Shown: positions 1 to 10,898 of the stretch, piece by piece
Layout of the letters: each line of letters opens with the position of its first letter
How positions within the stretch are numbered: the first letter of the stretch is position 1
Assembly: GCA_001179505.1 (NCBI GenBank)
Contig: CDMY01001000.1
Location: forward strand, 113,375-177,374
DNA: 64,000 nt
Source: Vitrella brassicaformis
Taxonomy: Eukaryota > Sar > Vitrellaceae
Direction of reading: 5' to 3'
Notes under the pieces: generated by a model
Seen by the model: only the letters and a program-made list of their open reading frames with translations
Told to the model about the DNA's origin: nothing
Database searches by the model: none
Made by a program: the position numbers and the translations under genes

Positions 1-143
1 CAGTCAGCAGGCAGCATATCATCAAGAAGAGAAGAGCACACACACACACACACGAAGCACGTGCAGTGTGTAGCCACCCAATGAATTCCACGTCTGTCTG
101 TGTGCGTGCATCGTGTGCGCCATCCGTGATGCACGCACACACC
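1..143. repeat. Direct repeat, copy a (flanks the NHL gene)
   Basis: These bases recur in the same orientation at 2245-2397 with only a few differences: (CA)n length, one TCCG duplication and single substitutions. Both copies share the order CAGTCAGCAGGCAGCATATC, a CA run, a GTGCAGTGTGTAGCCAC box and the ATGAATTCCACGTCTG box. The pair brackets the NHL gene, so the unit may mark a 2.2-kb segmental duplication or be a dispersed intergenic repeat. No coding capacity is credible in it. Confidence 0.85.
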
Positions 144-367
144 ACACCACATGTGTGTGTGCCATCATCGCCCGCCTGCACACGCGCAGCGCACCCTCGC
201 ACACACATTCCCTCTCTGCGCGTGGACCCCTGTGGACATGAGCCGTCCTGTGTATGAGTGTGTCTATCTGTCTGCCACGCACTGCTGCAGACGCGCATTC
301 ACCAAATTCGCAAACCCTACGCGTAATTAGGGTTTAAATGGGCACGTCAGCCGCCGCCCCGCCCCCC

Positions 368-418
368 TGCAATGGGAAAAAGCCTCTGGCGCAGCGATCG
401 GCAAAATGCGAGCTTAGA
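368..418 (+). promoter_or_regulatory. Putative core promoter with two boxes also found upstream of the 55.7-kb gene
   Basis: The 19-mer TGCAATGGGAAAAAGCCTC at 368-386 and the 12-mer TGCGAGCTTAGA at 407-418 both recur exactly and in the same order at 55515-55533 and 55569-55580. The 12-mer lies about 150 bp before the ATG at 566 here and about 137 bp before the ATG at 55706. A third exact 12-mer occurs at 23218-23229. Spacing from start codons suggests a core promoter or initiator element; this is inference. Confidence 0.5.
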
Positions 419-565
419 CTGCGAGAAGGGAAGATGCACACGCACCAAACGGACAGATCAGCAGCAGAGAGGCTCACAGGAAGACCACACACACAGCCAG
501 GAGCAGCCAGAAGATCTTGAATAAGCTGGCATCTCTCTCTCTGTGTGTGTCCTTGTGTGTCAGAG

Positions 566-1885
566 ATGGCCGTGTTGGTTGCGCCAAGACCCCGAGGCTC
601 ATTCGGGTGTCAGAGGACTGCTGTCGATGAGGGCTTTGCTATGCGCGGATTGATTGGCCGCTGCTCACGGTAGCTCGGTGCGTTTGCCAATCGTTGTGTG
701 TAGGAGGTTCTGCCGCATGTGCAGCGCAGCCACGAGTGCGTCTACGGGAGATTTCTGCGGCAATAGATTGACCAGGGCATCCAGCCAGGTACGCACAGCT
801 GTCGAGCGGTGCTCTCTGAGGTACTTCTGACTGACCCCCTCTCTCCCCTCTGTGTGTGAGTGTCATCTCTGCAGGCCCGTCTTTCGCTCTGTGGGTGCGG
901 CCCGGCCCATCCAGCACATGGATCAGGTGCACCCTTGAGTGGGTGACACACGTGCCAAGAGAGAGGGGCAGGTCAGCAAAACTGACGACGCTACACAACC
1001 AAACAAAAATGTCACCATTTTGCCACTTTTGACCGTAGGATGACCCTTGTCGGCCACCTGTAGGCCCACATACGACTGACAGACAAGAAGTAAGACCACT
1101 CCTGGTTAGTGCGAAATCCATCAAAATGACCTTTTTAGAACCGACCTTTTTTCTGTGTGTGTGTGTTGTGTGTGTGTGTGGGCAATCAATGGCAGTTCCG
1201 CGCTCCGATGGGCGTCACGACCCTCGACAACTTCGTGTACGTGACTGCGAGCGGCTCCAACCAGATCTGGAAGGTCGATCCGTCCACGGAGAGCCTTTAC
1301 CCCGCATTTGGTGGGGGCAAGAAGGGCCGGGAGGACATCTGGCGGGGAGGGGAGGAGGAGTACCATCTGAGCGACAAGGTGCGCTTCGCCCAGCCGGTGG
1401 GGATCGCCGGCACAGTGGGCGGCGAGCTCTATGCCGTCGACAGCGAGTCCTCGTCAATCCGCCGCGTCACGCTGCTCGACAACTCTGTCTCGACGGCATT
1501 CGGCGGGGACCCGCTGTTCCGATCTGACCTGTCGTATCTCGGTGACAGCACCGGCCTCTTCGGCGACTTCCAGGGGCCCTCCTTCCTCAGCAAGATCGAC
1601 ACACGGCAGTTCTATCTCGCCGACACGCTCAACCACCGCATCAAGAAAGTCTCCGCCAACTTCCCCTCTGTGGGCGTGTCGCTGGTGGCCGGGAGCGGCG
1701 AGAGGGGCTACGCGGATGGGCCGTTGAGAGAGGCCATGTTCGACGAGCCAAGTGGCGTGGCGTGCGACCTGACGACGCAGCGTGTGTGGGTGTGCGACAG
1801 CAACAACCATGCCCTGCGGGTCATCGACCTCCGGGACAAGACTGTGCGGACACTGACACTCAAGAACGTGCCAGAGGCCACGTAA
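566..1885 (+). CDS. NHL-repeat beta-propeller protein
   Basis: Proposed exons are 566-669, 875-926 and 1196-1885, joined in phases 2 and 0 to give about 281 residues. The large last exon is well supported: acceptor GGCAG|TTC after a TG-rich tract, then repeated NHL-type blades such as ADTLNHRIKKV and VCDSNNHALRVIDL with the GERGYADGP segment between blades. The two small 5' exons rest only on splice signals and phase. An alternative exon starting near 704 breaks the phase. NHL repeats form beta-propellers used for protein or ligand binding; the partner is unknown. The layout resembles the NHL part of NHLRC2-like proteins, but no thioredoxin domain is seen. The gene ends TAA at 1883-1885. Confidence 0.7.
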
Positions 1886-2849
1886 ATTGTTCTCTGTGTC
1901 ATGTGTGTGTTATGTGTGTGTGTGTTGAGAGGATTTTGCGTTTTTGTCGGGTCGCTGTTTGATGTGTATAGGGGAGGGGAGGGGATGATTTTTGGCTGGC
2001 TGGCTGGCTGACAGGCTAATGGATGGATGGATGCATGTGTGTGCGACACGTAGGTGTAGGTGGGCAGACAGACAGAGATGAGAGACTGAGAGAGTTCTGA
2101 GAGGGGCAATGCCCCGGCTAATCGATGGATGATGCGTGTGGTGGTGGGTGACCTCGCCATGCAGGCCTGACTGAATTGAATCACCCTTACTGACTGCGAT
2201 GTGAGTGAGGCGGATTGAGAGAGATATTCACACAAGCACTAAATCAGTCAGCAGGCAGCATATCATCAAGAAGAGAAGAGCACACACACACACACACACA
2301 CACACAAAGCATGTGCAGTGTGTAGCCACACAATGAATTCCACGTCTGTGTGCGTGCATCGTGTGCGCCATCCGTCCGTGATGCACGCACACACAACACG
2401 AGTCAGTCGGTGTCGGAAATGTCGATGTATTCACACGCACGTCAGCGCCACATAAGCCAAGAAAACAAGCCGGCCGATGAAAAGACATGGTCGCTTGAAA
2501 CTATGTGCGGCCCTCTCCATGTCAGTTCAAGAGCGCAGGGAGGCATGTCATTCCATGGGCATGTCGGCTACCATCACCTTTCCAACCATTTCGCGCCAGA
2601 CCACACCCCAGCTGTCTGTCTGTCTGTCTGTCTGGTCACCCGCCCAATTGACAAAGACGTCACCCAGCCCACCGCGCCGACGCACACACAACAGGAAAAC
2701 GCTCTCGACGATCCCATTCAGCCATCCAAAACACAGGTCGAGCCGAAGCATACATTCAGCCAGGCGACGAGGGAAAAGCCCCCGGCCACACACATGAATG
2801 AGTGTGTGACACACAGCCGCCCCCACGTATGTGTTTATTGCACTCTCTA
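1886..2849. other. Intergenic, contains direct repeat copy b and a family 3' flank
   Basis: No gene is supported here. The stretch has GGCT/TGGA microrepeats near 1990-2035, direct repeat copy b at 2245-2397, a (CTGT)n run near 2612, and from about 2775 the conserved 3' flank of the FKBP-like family (AGCCCCCGGCCACACACATG, reverse orientation). It separates two convergent genes. Confidence 0.7.
2245..2397. repeat. Direct repeat, copy b
   Basis: Second copy of the unit at 1-143, same orientation, with a longer CA run and one extra TCCG. See copy a. Confidence 0.85.
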
Positions 2850-3915
2850 CTACACTATGCGGATCAAACGCAGCTGGCGGTAACGCGTCGTCCGGTAACG
2901 GGGGCCATCAGATTCGATTGGCAGTATGATCTGCCTGACTTCCCCCTCGCGCATCGGCAGCATCGCCTCACGGAACAACGCACCCCGATCAGACACACGA
3001 ATCACCAGCCCACGGCGATCGCATGCTTTGTCCCGGCCGTCGAACGCATCATACCACCCGATGTAGTCGTACTCGACGGTGTCGTTGAGTGTTGGCGCTC
3101 TGCCGGTGCCGGGCGTGACGATGCGATACCGAAGACCAGATGGCATCACAGTGAAGCCGTCAGCATCAACAGGCAGCGCCTCAACACCGCTGCCGATAGC
3201 CACACTGACACACAAACATAGAATGCACCAGTCTTTATGGTCGGTTTGCTCGCCGTGCGTACGTGTGGGTGTTTGCCATCCGCCCGGCCGTCGGCCGCTG
3301 GGGAATCCCACGCAGCCTTTATGCAGCCAGCCAGCAGACAACAGAGAGAGATGGCATATCGCTGTCGGCAATGCCTTGGTTTGATTGGTTACCTGGGGTC
3401 CTGCTCATTGCCCCCTGCCGTGTACAGCGGTATGAGGCTGTCGACCGTCACGCCCGCCTTACACACCGGACAGTCCCTTTTGCCGCGACCGACCAGCCAG
3501 CCGTGCAGACACGCCCAGCAATACTGCATGGCACACCAACACACAACACACACGCACACACACCCGATGTGGGCCTCGTGCAGGCAGCTTTTGTGTCTTG
3601 CGCCTCGTGCATCGTGGCTCCTTTGCTGTGGGTGCATGTTCTCACGAGGTGTCCGCATCGCGTGACGACGGGCTCCGTGGCCTGCTCGAGGCAGATCCGG
3701 CAGGCGAAAGGCGACGTATCGGGTGTGCCGCCGCCATTCGATGTCGCGGTGGGAAGCGGAGCCACTGGAAGCGGAGCCGACGAATACAAACCCATACACA
3801 GAGCTAAAATGGAAACGACGCTAACTTCGTCTGGGGTGGTCAGAAAGCCAAGCGTTGGCGTCGTTGCACTACGGTGGCTTCGCGATCCAAGCTCGCGTCG
3901 TGAGGAAGTGTTCAT
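2850..3915 (-). CDS. RNF5/RNF185-like RING finger fused to an FKBP-like C-terminal domain
   Basis: Three exons on the reverse strand, 3915-3646, 3523-3393 and 3204-2850, join in phases 0 and 2 and give about 251 residues. Exons 1-2 encode a C3HC4 RING: FACRICLEQ, then TRCGHL joined to YCWACLHGW and DCPVCKAG, followed by VIPLY-like 'LIPLYTAGG'. That order is typical of RNF5/RNF185 ubiquitin ligases. A C-terminal membrane anchor, usual in that family, is absent. Exon 2 could stop at TAA just after its donor (CCCAG|GTAACC), giving a RING-only protein. Spliced onward, phase 2 leads cleanly into the family FKBP-like exon (PGTGRAPTLND, AFDGRDKACD, MREGEVRQI, RQLRLI). Read-through to the FKBP part is inference from splice sites. 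Confidence 0.72.
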
Positions 3916-4187
3916 TCATCGCACGAGGCATCTCTTGCATCCATCTGACTTGCCCTTCTTCCTACAAGCATCTCGTAGCTTCAGTTGATCACGTGGAGGC
4001 CTGAAAGAGGAGCTTGGCCCGGGTGTGGCCAGGGGGACCAATGCTGGCCCGCGGTTTCTCCGTTTCTCAACGCCGTTCACTCTCGCCCGTGAAGGCGAAA
4101 GGTGGACAGCAATGGTCGTCCGATCACTCTCGGCCCTTCTTCGACAAACGCACACTTGCCTTCGCCCCTCCTCGGCTCCGTGTGTCT

Positions 4188-5123
4188 ATGAAGCATCTCA
4201 TCGCCTGTTTGCTCGTCTGCGTTGCTGGCGTGTCCCTTGCCATCTGTAACCACCACCAGCAGCAGCATCGGTCTGATACGTCCAGCTCAGACACCGCCCG
4301 AATGCTACGTGCGCGCGCGAATGCCCGCGCCGGCAGCTCTCGGTACGGACACAAACTGGTGAATGTGGGCAACCCGAGGCTGTTCAACGTCGGCCAACCG
4401 GCACTCGTGTGTGCGGGAGACCCCAGGTAAGGGGGACAGCACTATGTCTGCTGTTCTCCCTCTCTCTATTGTGTGTGCGTTCTTGGATGGTTGGCTGTCT
4501 GTCTGTCTGTCAGTCTGGTGCGTGTGGGGTCCCCGTGTTTGATCTCTGCGGGCAACCCGTCGGTGGTGTCGGCCGGCAACCCCTCGGTGGTGTCTGCTGG
4601 CAACCCTTCCGTCGCACAAGCCGGAAACGTACGCACACCAGCCAGAGCACACAATGAAGAGCCGGGCATGCATTCATATCATGTGTATGGCGTGTCGTCT
4701 TGTGGGTCACTTTGTGCAGCCGTCGGTCGTGTCGGCGGGCAACCCGTCTGTGGCCTCTGCTGGCAACGTACGCACACAATGAAGCAAGGAAGCAGTGCAT
4801 GCAGATGAAACTTAGACGTGGAGGCATGTCTGTCTTTGTGTGTGTTGTGCAGCCGGCGGTCGTGTCCGCAGGCAATCCGTCTGTCGCTGAGGCGGGCAAT
4901 GTGAGTGCATTGCAATAGACCACACGACACCGACCAGAACGGACAAGTTTGTGCATCCCTCTCTCTCTCTCTCTCTCTGTCTGTGTGTCTGTGTGTCTGT
5001 GTGTCTGTGTGTGTGTGTGTGTATGCTGTGCAGCCGGCGGTTGTGTATGCGGGAAATCCGTCAGTGGTCGGGACGGACAACGGCTACTGGTACAATGGCT
5101 ACTATTACCCATACTACCCATGA
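4188..5123 (+). CDS. Secreted protein with AGNPSVVS-type repeats encoded by duplicated exons
   Basis: Five exons (4188-4426, 4514-4628, 4720-4767, 4853-4900, 5034-5123) keep frame throughout. The N-terminus MKHLIACLLVCVAGVSLA is a clear signal peptide. After a short linker come tandem octapeptides of the type SAGNPSVV: three or more in exon 2, then exactly two per 48-nt exon in exons 3 and 4, and a diverged pair in exon 5 before a Tyr-rich tail (GYWYNGYYYPYYP). Exons 3 and 4 are 16-codon, phase-0 duplicates with similar introns, so the array grew by exon duplication. A structural surface or wall protein is plausible. No homologous family is recognised. Confidence 0.8.
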
Positions 5124-5562
5124 GGCCCTCTCTTCTGCCTTGCCAAGGCCTCTCGTTGATACATACCACTGTGTGTATAGAGCGTACGCATTTTGTGTGC
5201 CTTTCTTTGGGTGTTTTTGTCTTCCTTGTTGGTGTGAGCTTACTAGTTTTTCCAGAGTGACGTTTGTTCAAGAGGACACGAATACGTGTGAACGCCCCAT
5301 GCAATGCTGTAATGTACAAGTGCAGAACGCAATCAGCTAATAAAGGAAACGAACACCACGGACCGATAAAACGACACAACGAGGAGAAATATGCCATAAA
5401 CGACATACTGAATAGTGAGCCATTTTTCCTTTATGTCGGCCCAGCTCCCATAAACAACCTAAAACTGACCTCACCACAACAAATCCCTCTCACATCTCTC
5501 TCTCGGCTACTGTACACAAAGACAGACGCCTCCAATGCCCTCTGTCCAATCGGCCTGCCTTC
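5124..5562. other. Intergenic between convergent genes
   Basis: AT-richer than its surroundings, with no credible coding exon. It presumably holds the 3' ends of the secreted-repeat gene (+) and the DUF2828 gene (-). An AATAAAGG-like stretch at about 5338-5345 could be a polyadenylation signal for the forward gene. Confidence 0.5.
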
Positions 5563-8424
5563 CTAGTCCACAACGACCAGCCCGTCGTATCTCTTGTCCA
5601 TGAGTGTGCTCAGCATCACCCCCTTCGGCGTGAAGTCCTCCAGCCGCCCATCCAGGAAGGCCGACAGCAGGTGGCCCGAGAAACCCGACAGCATCGCCAC
5701 GTTCTCCTCGTCTGACACGGCCGGCTTGCTGCCGGACGCACGGAGGTTCCAGAAGACTATCTTGGGCATTGGGTAGCCAGCCAAGGCGTATTTCTGCTGA
5801 ATGAGGTACAGGTCGGTAGCTCCTTTGAACTGAGGGCATGCTTGGTCGAACTCCCTGAGACCATGTCAATATTGGTGTGTCTGTGAGGTGCGCCTCAGTG
5901 CGTTCGTACATGTCGCTGAAGATGAAGAGCTGCTTGATCATATTCTCTGGCGGAACCTTCTTGTCAATCGCACGCTTCAGCAGCATGTCGAACACCAGCT
6001 GATGAGAGCAGAGACGCCACATTGAGAGAAGAGCGTCCACCCGTGTGTGTCCATCCCTCCATCTGTCTTACTTGCAGGTCGGTGTTCATCATCCAGTCCA
6101 TGCGCATCACCGACTGCACCTTCTCCTTCAGCGTCACGTTCCCCTCGACCCAGTGGAAGGCAGGCGTCTGGCTGAATGTGATGAGGGCGTTACGCCAGGG
6201 CTCCTCGGATATCTCAGCGGTCAGCAGGCCGAGAGCGATGGCCACCTGGATGGGCGTCCCGTACATGGACCCGCTCACATCAACTATCGCTATCGAACTC
6301 GATCTGCATCAAGACATCCACAGACACACACAGGGGGAGAGGGAAGGGAATCCATGTTCATTGAGCAGCTGCATGAACGTGGGTGCGAGGTGCTCACAGT
6401 CCCTGGCCGCCACCTTTCTTCTTGAGGTCGTCGACATAGCGCTTCCACTGCTGCTCGTTGGTGTTCTCCTCTGCGACGCTGCCGTACTCGTAATGGTTGA
6501 GGAACGGCGCGATCAGCTCATGCGGCCGCAGAGCACCGGCCGCGATGGTCTCAGTGCCAGTCTCAACTGCTCCCAGAAACCTGCGAGTGTGGACATAGAC
6601 ATACGTCGGCAAGACGAGAGAGGCTCTGGCTGCGTGTGTGTGCACTTACTCGTTGAATCGTTCCTCGTCACGTCTGCAGCACGCAGTCAAAGAAAATACA
6701 CACATTTGTATGGAGACATGCATCTTCCCGTTTGTGTGTGTGTGTGTGCGTGTGTGTATGGATGCGTGCAAGCGCACTCACTTGTTGAATGTCTTCTTGT
6801 AGTTGCGCATAGCAATGGACGGCACCCGCGAGTAGGGGATCTCAGACCACGTCCTCGCACTCATGTAACACTCGCACACCTGACTCGCAGCACGTAGCGG
6901 CGTCAGGTACCGCTTCCGATAGTTGTCCATCACGTCAATCAGGGTCACATTTTCCCTCTCGCCTTCATCCACCAGTTGGAAGGCAATTGTCGTGGCCAGG
7001 CCTGAGACGCAGTCGTGAGATTGTCCGATCGACGGCGCCCATTTGCCGCACAGCGAGACGGAGCGGTTGTTGTTCATGGCCTCGACGTCTTTGCGCAGCT
7101 GGGCTGCGTAGAGGCTGGCCACTTCCTGTCGTAGCATGGTGGTCCATGAGTCGGTCAGTTTCTCGGTCAGGCGCTGGTGCCGCTCTGCTCGCTTCTTGTA
7201 GCGGGCTGAGAGAGAACGAGACGCGCGTGATGGATGGATGGATGGATCTATTCTTCCTATTTAGTCGTGCGTTGGCCTGCTCCAGCGCCTGATTGGCCGC
7301 GATCCTTGATCGATCCCACTCGCACCACTGCCCCCAGCGATACTCAAACTCCTCAACGCTGCTCGTCGTCTCGTTGATCAGCGCCGTCGTCTCGTTCAGC
7401 ATCTCTCTGCGGGCACGCTTGCGCTTCAATCGGCGGATATACGACCTGTACTTCGCCTCCTTTCGCTCGTAGAAGTTGGCGTTGTCGTGCTCGCGTCTGT
7501 CGCGGTATGGCTGGATGCCGGCGATGGCAATGGTGACGAGGTCCGCTGGTGCCTTCCAGGAGGAGTGGATAGGGATGTGCGGCAGATTGGCGAGCAGAGT
7601 CTGACGGAATATCGATGGACAGAGAAAGAGAGAAAGGCCAACAGACGGATGATGCATACACGTAAAGGGCAAATTTTTACCTTTGGATGGTTCTCCCACA
7701 GCCTGAGGACAGACACACAAAAGACTCAGCAATCAGTCAGTCATCCAATGTGGGCGGGCTGACCAGACAAGGGCCTCATAGAGATTGGGCCTGTCCGATT
7801 TGCCGTGTCTGGGGTCGCCGAGATGGAAGATGGCACGGAGGGTGGGTGTCGCGTTCGCCTGCCAGGCAGCCGCTAGCATCTCGCGCATGGTGTCGTGGTC
7901 AATCCCGGGCACACTGCAAACACAACAGATTCAGATGCATGGTGCTGATCACCTCTTGCTCTTGTTCTTGTTTCCGACCACTCGAAGAAGAAGTCGAGCG
8001 TCGGATCGGATGTGCTGCTGTAGGTCCATCCTTCGTTCTCTGCATGACCAGGGACACCATTGGACACACCCGCCGCATCCATTCATCGAACGAACCGCTG
8101 ACCTGTCGTGGTGATGAGTTCTGGGTGCTTGATGTTGGTCGGGGGCTGCACCAGCCAGTCAATCGACGGCTGCGCATCTTCCGTGTCGTAGCCGTACAGA
8201 TCGTCAGCTAACGTGCCATACTGGGGGTGGTGGTTAGCATACTCGTACAGCTCAACGGCCGACGGCTCATCAGCTGTCTGAGCATGGCGATGCGTCCGAG
8301 CGCTGACGACAGATCTTCCCTTTCCGAGCGGCCGGAGAGATGGATGTCGAAAGCCAAAGGAAGAGGCTAGAAGGCACAACCACACCAGAAACGCCAGAGG
8401 CGGGCTGATCATGAGTGCATTCAT
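5563..8424 (-). CDS. DUF2828/DUF7788 protein with vWA-like domain and N-terminal signal or anchor
   Basis: Reverse-strand exons: 8424-8103, 8039-7979, 7913-7764, 7702-7681, 7600 to about 7260, 7205-6782, 6673-6650, 6580-6398, 6303-6072, 5998-5910 and 5854-5563. Nearly all junctions are GT-AG and in phase. The junction near 7205-7260 lacks an obvious GT donor. The order matches the DUF2828 family: LDFFFE, a GDPRHGKSD-type segment, LWENHPKTLLANLP, SLCGKWAPS, IPYSRVPSIAM, then the vWA-like core VDVSGSMYGTPIQVAIAL, MDWMMNTDLQ, FIFSDMEFDQA and MPKIVFWNLR, ending YDGLVVVD. The DxSGS motif suggests metal binding. The first exon adds a hydrophobic start (PPLAFLVWLCLLASSFGF), so export or membrane targeting is possible, which is not typical of the family. 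Cellular role is unknown. Confidence 0.82.
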
Positions 8425-8631
8425 CTCGCGCGTGTCGAGGTGTCGAGGGACGATGTGTTTTGTCGCCGGCAGAGATCTCTGGATCAGGGACCTTGATGAC
8501 ACCGGAATTGGATGACAAGAGCCACAAGGGACCGGGAAGGAAGAAGGCGGAGATCCGCATTCGAAATTTAAAGCTCGCAGGTGGGGGGCAGGGGGGCGTC
8601 TCGCCGTCCTCAAGTTGCACTCGGGCCGGCC
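8425..8631. promoter_or_regulatory. Short divergent promoter region between DUF2828 (-) and DUF2235 (+) genes
   Basis: Only 207 bp separate the two start codons. The region contains TAAAGCTCGCA at 8569-8579, the reverse complement of the TGCGAGCTT box seen at other gene starts, next to an AT-rich AAATTTAAA. A shared bidirectional promoter is likely; this is inference. Confidence 0.4.
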
Positions 8632-10898
8632 ATGATGGGGCTGGCCTTCTGCAGTGCATTCCTCTTCGCTCTCCAGCTGGGAACGGCGTCGTCCATCTGC
8701 CAGGAAGCTGATTGCGAAGTCACACCCGATTGGTTCATTTCGGCGGACGAATCGGAGACAAGCGCTGACCTTCCCCGCAACGTGATCGTGCTGTTCGATG
8801 GCAGCGGCAAGAACAGAGACAGGGAGACGCCCAAGGAATGGGGGAACATTCCACTCATAGCAGACAGCATCGACCCCTTCATAGCGGGTAGGGGTGTGTG
8901 ACATCGTCCAAATGACCCACTCAAACGCTGGATGGGTGGCATGAATGCATGTAGGTGGGCAGCAGTTGGTCAAGTATCACCGTGGCGTCGGCAGGGAGAA
9001 GTTCAGCGAGCCGAAAGAGCTGTTTGCGTTCATGACCGGAGCAGGGTTCGTCAAAAGCGTCTTGGACGCAATCGAGTGGCTCATGGACATTGGGCTGACG
9101 AAGGAGGACAGACTGTTCATGTTTGGCTTCTCTCGAGGGGCGCTGCAGGCCCGGCTCCTCCAAGGTGATGCCCGAAGACCTGACGTATCAATCTCATGTC
9201 TCTATCTCGATCACGCAGGGCTCCTCTTCACGTTTGGCCTTCCGGCTGACAAGAAGAATGAACTTGCCTTCCTCCAAGAGAAAAAGTCCGATCTGGTCCA
9301 GAAGTTCGCGTACTTACATGAGGACGGACCAGGCACGGAGTACATGGCGGACGATGAGCGGAAGAGGGACACTCACTTTGTCGGTCTCTTTGACGCCGTG
9401 GCCGACACAGTCGCACTGCTCTACAACGTCCAGAGTACACTCGGAAGGATGCTCACGTCTCACTTCTGAACGTGGATCTGTCCTGGTTGTCGGCTGCAGG
9501 GCTGGTCCTCGATATTGCACCGACAACGAAATATGTCTACCATGCCATGTCTCTGGATGAGTGAGTGGGCGGCAATGGTGCACAACTTAACACTTATACA
9601 TTACAGAGACATACGTCTGTGTGCCCTGCGCTTCTCGTGCAGGCTTCGGGGGACTTTCGAGGCGTTTCCCATCACTTTCGATCCGTCTGCCTATGCCACA
9701 AGCCGGCCGACAAACAGGACAGCAAAGGCACAGGTGGGGTGAGTCCCTCTCAAAGGCGACGCCGCATCTCCATCGCCCATTGTGCCATCAGGTGCCGCAC
9801 ATCGAAAACCTCTGGTTTGAAGGTGATCACAAGGACGTTGGCGGTGGCCTCGACGACATCGATCGCATCGCCGACATACCTCTCAGGCAAGCCAAAGGTC
9901 CACAACAGATCATGGAAGCTTTGCGTTGACAGGGGTCTCTTTGCCTGTCTGCCTCTCACTTCGATCAGGTGGATGCTACAGAAAGCGGAGTCTGCGGGTC
10001 TAAAGCTGACGGCCAATTGGCAGAAGAGCATCCCTCCGTACATGGAACTCGTCGCCGCGAAAGCTCATAACGAGTCAAAACTAAAGCAGTGGCAGGTGAG
10101 TGGAGGAAGAACTAACAGCTATTGCCTTTGCATGCCAGTGTGTTTGTTTCAGGACATCCAATGGCAAGGTCGGTGCCACCGAGGCCATATGTGTGGGCAT
10201 AAACACAGGTTCTGTCTGTGCGTGAGCAGGTCCCTTGGTTGGGAAGGTCTGGGACGACATGAGAAAGCAGGCTGTCGAAACGAGGCCACGATGGGCGTTC
10301 AAGTGCTCTGCTTCTGGCGGGAATGTCCTGAAGATGGCAAGACCGCTGCTGCATCGATCCGTCCTCGACCGCTTCCATCTCCGGTAGGCGCACACACACA
10401 CAAGTAATGCGTGTCTGTACATGTCTCTCTCCGTTTCTGTGTGTGTCTGGCCGATCGATGCGATCGATCAGGATGGAGTTGCCTCGGCCGTTGTGCTGCC
10501 AGCAGTTCCGCCTTCTCGACAGGCCGCTGTACTCGGACGAGAAAGTCAATGAGCCAACCGATCATGTGGCCAACACGATCCGCTTCGTCCCGAAGGAGAC
10601 ACGTCCGGACGGCCTCAAGAAATACGACATCGAGACCAAGACGACCGGTGGCACACTGATGATCTACCATGTGCTGTTCACGCCCGCCGAGCCCGCCGTC
10701 CCCATCAAGTTTCCCGACGACACGTGGCATGCCGTCTCCGATTCGCCTACCTGCCAGGACCCCCAGTTGCTGTTCGCGTGCTGTGTGAGGGAGCGCATGA
10801 GGCCGACGTGCAGTGTGGACGAGTTGCAAGGCGGGATGGCGAGATTCAAGAAAGCCGAGAGTGAGAGAGAACAGCTGTGCAAGGGAAGACCCCGTTGA
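8632..10898 (+). CDS. Secreted DUF2235-type alpha/beta hydrolase
   Basis: Proposed exons: 8632-8887, 8955-9164, 9219 to about 9434, 9500-9560, 9607 to about 9729, 9792-9886, 9969-10095, 10153-10168, 10230-10383 and 10472-10898. The N-terminus (MMGLAFCSAFLFALQLGTAS) is a signal peptide. DUF2235 landmarks occur in order: NVIVLFDGSGKN, the nucleophile elbow FGFSRGA (GxSxG, Ser nucleophile), THFVGLFDAVAD, YVYHAMSLDE, the acid/His region WFEGDHKDVGGG and IPLRWMLQKA, then a C-terminal LHRSVLDRF. The family includes phospholipase-like T6SS effectors and fungal or protist hydrolases. The exon ending at 9886 needs a GC-AG intron (CAG|GCAAGC), which restores IPLRWML. Substrate is unknown. Confidence 0.8.

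Noticed and set aside
22-282. Open frames made of CA/TG microsatellites (HTHTHT, CVCVCV), here and throughout the window
   Set aside because: They follow dinucleotide repeats in introns and intergenic DNA, appear on both strands and lack splice or domain support.
322-333. TAGGGTTT as telomere repeat
   Set aside because: Only a single unit (ATTAGGGTTT); not an array.
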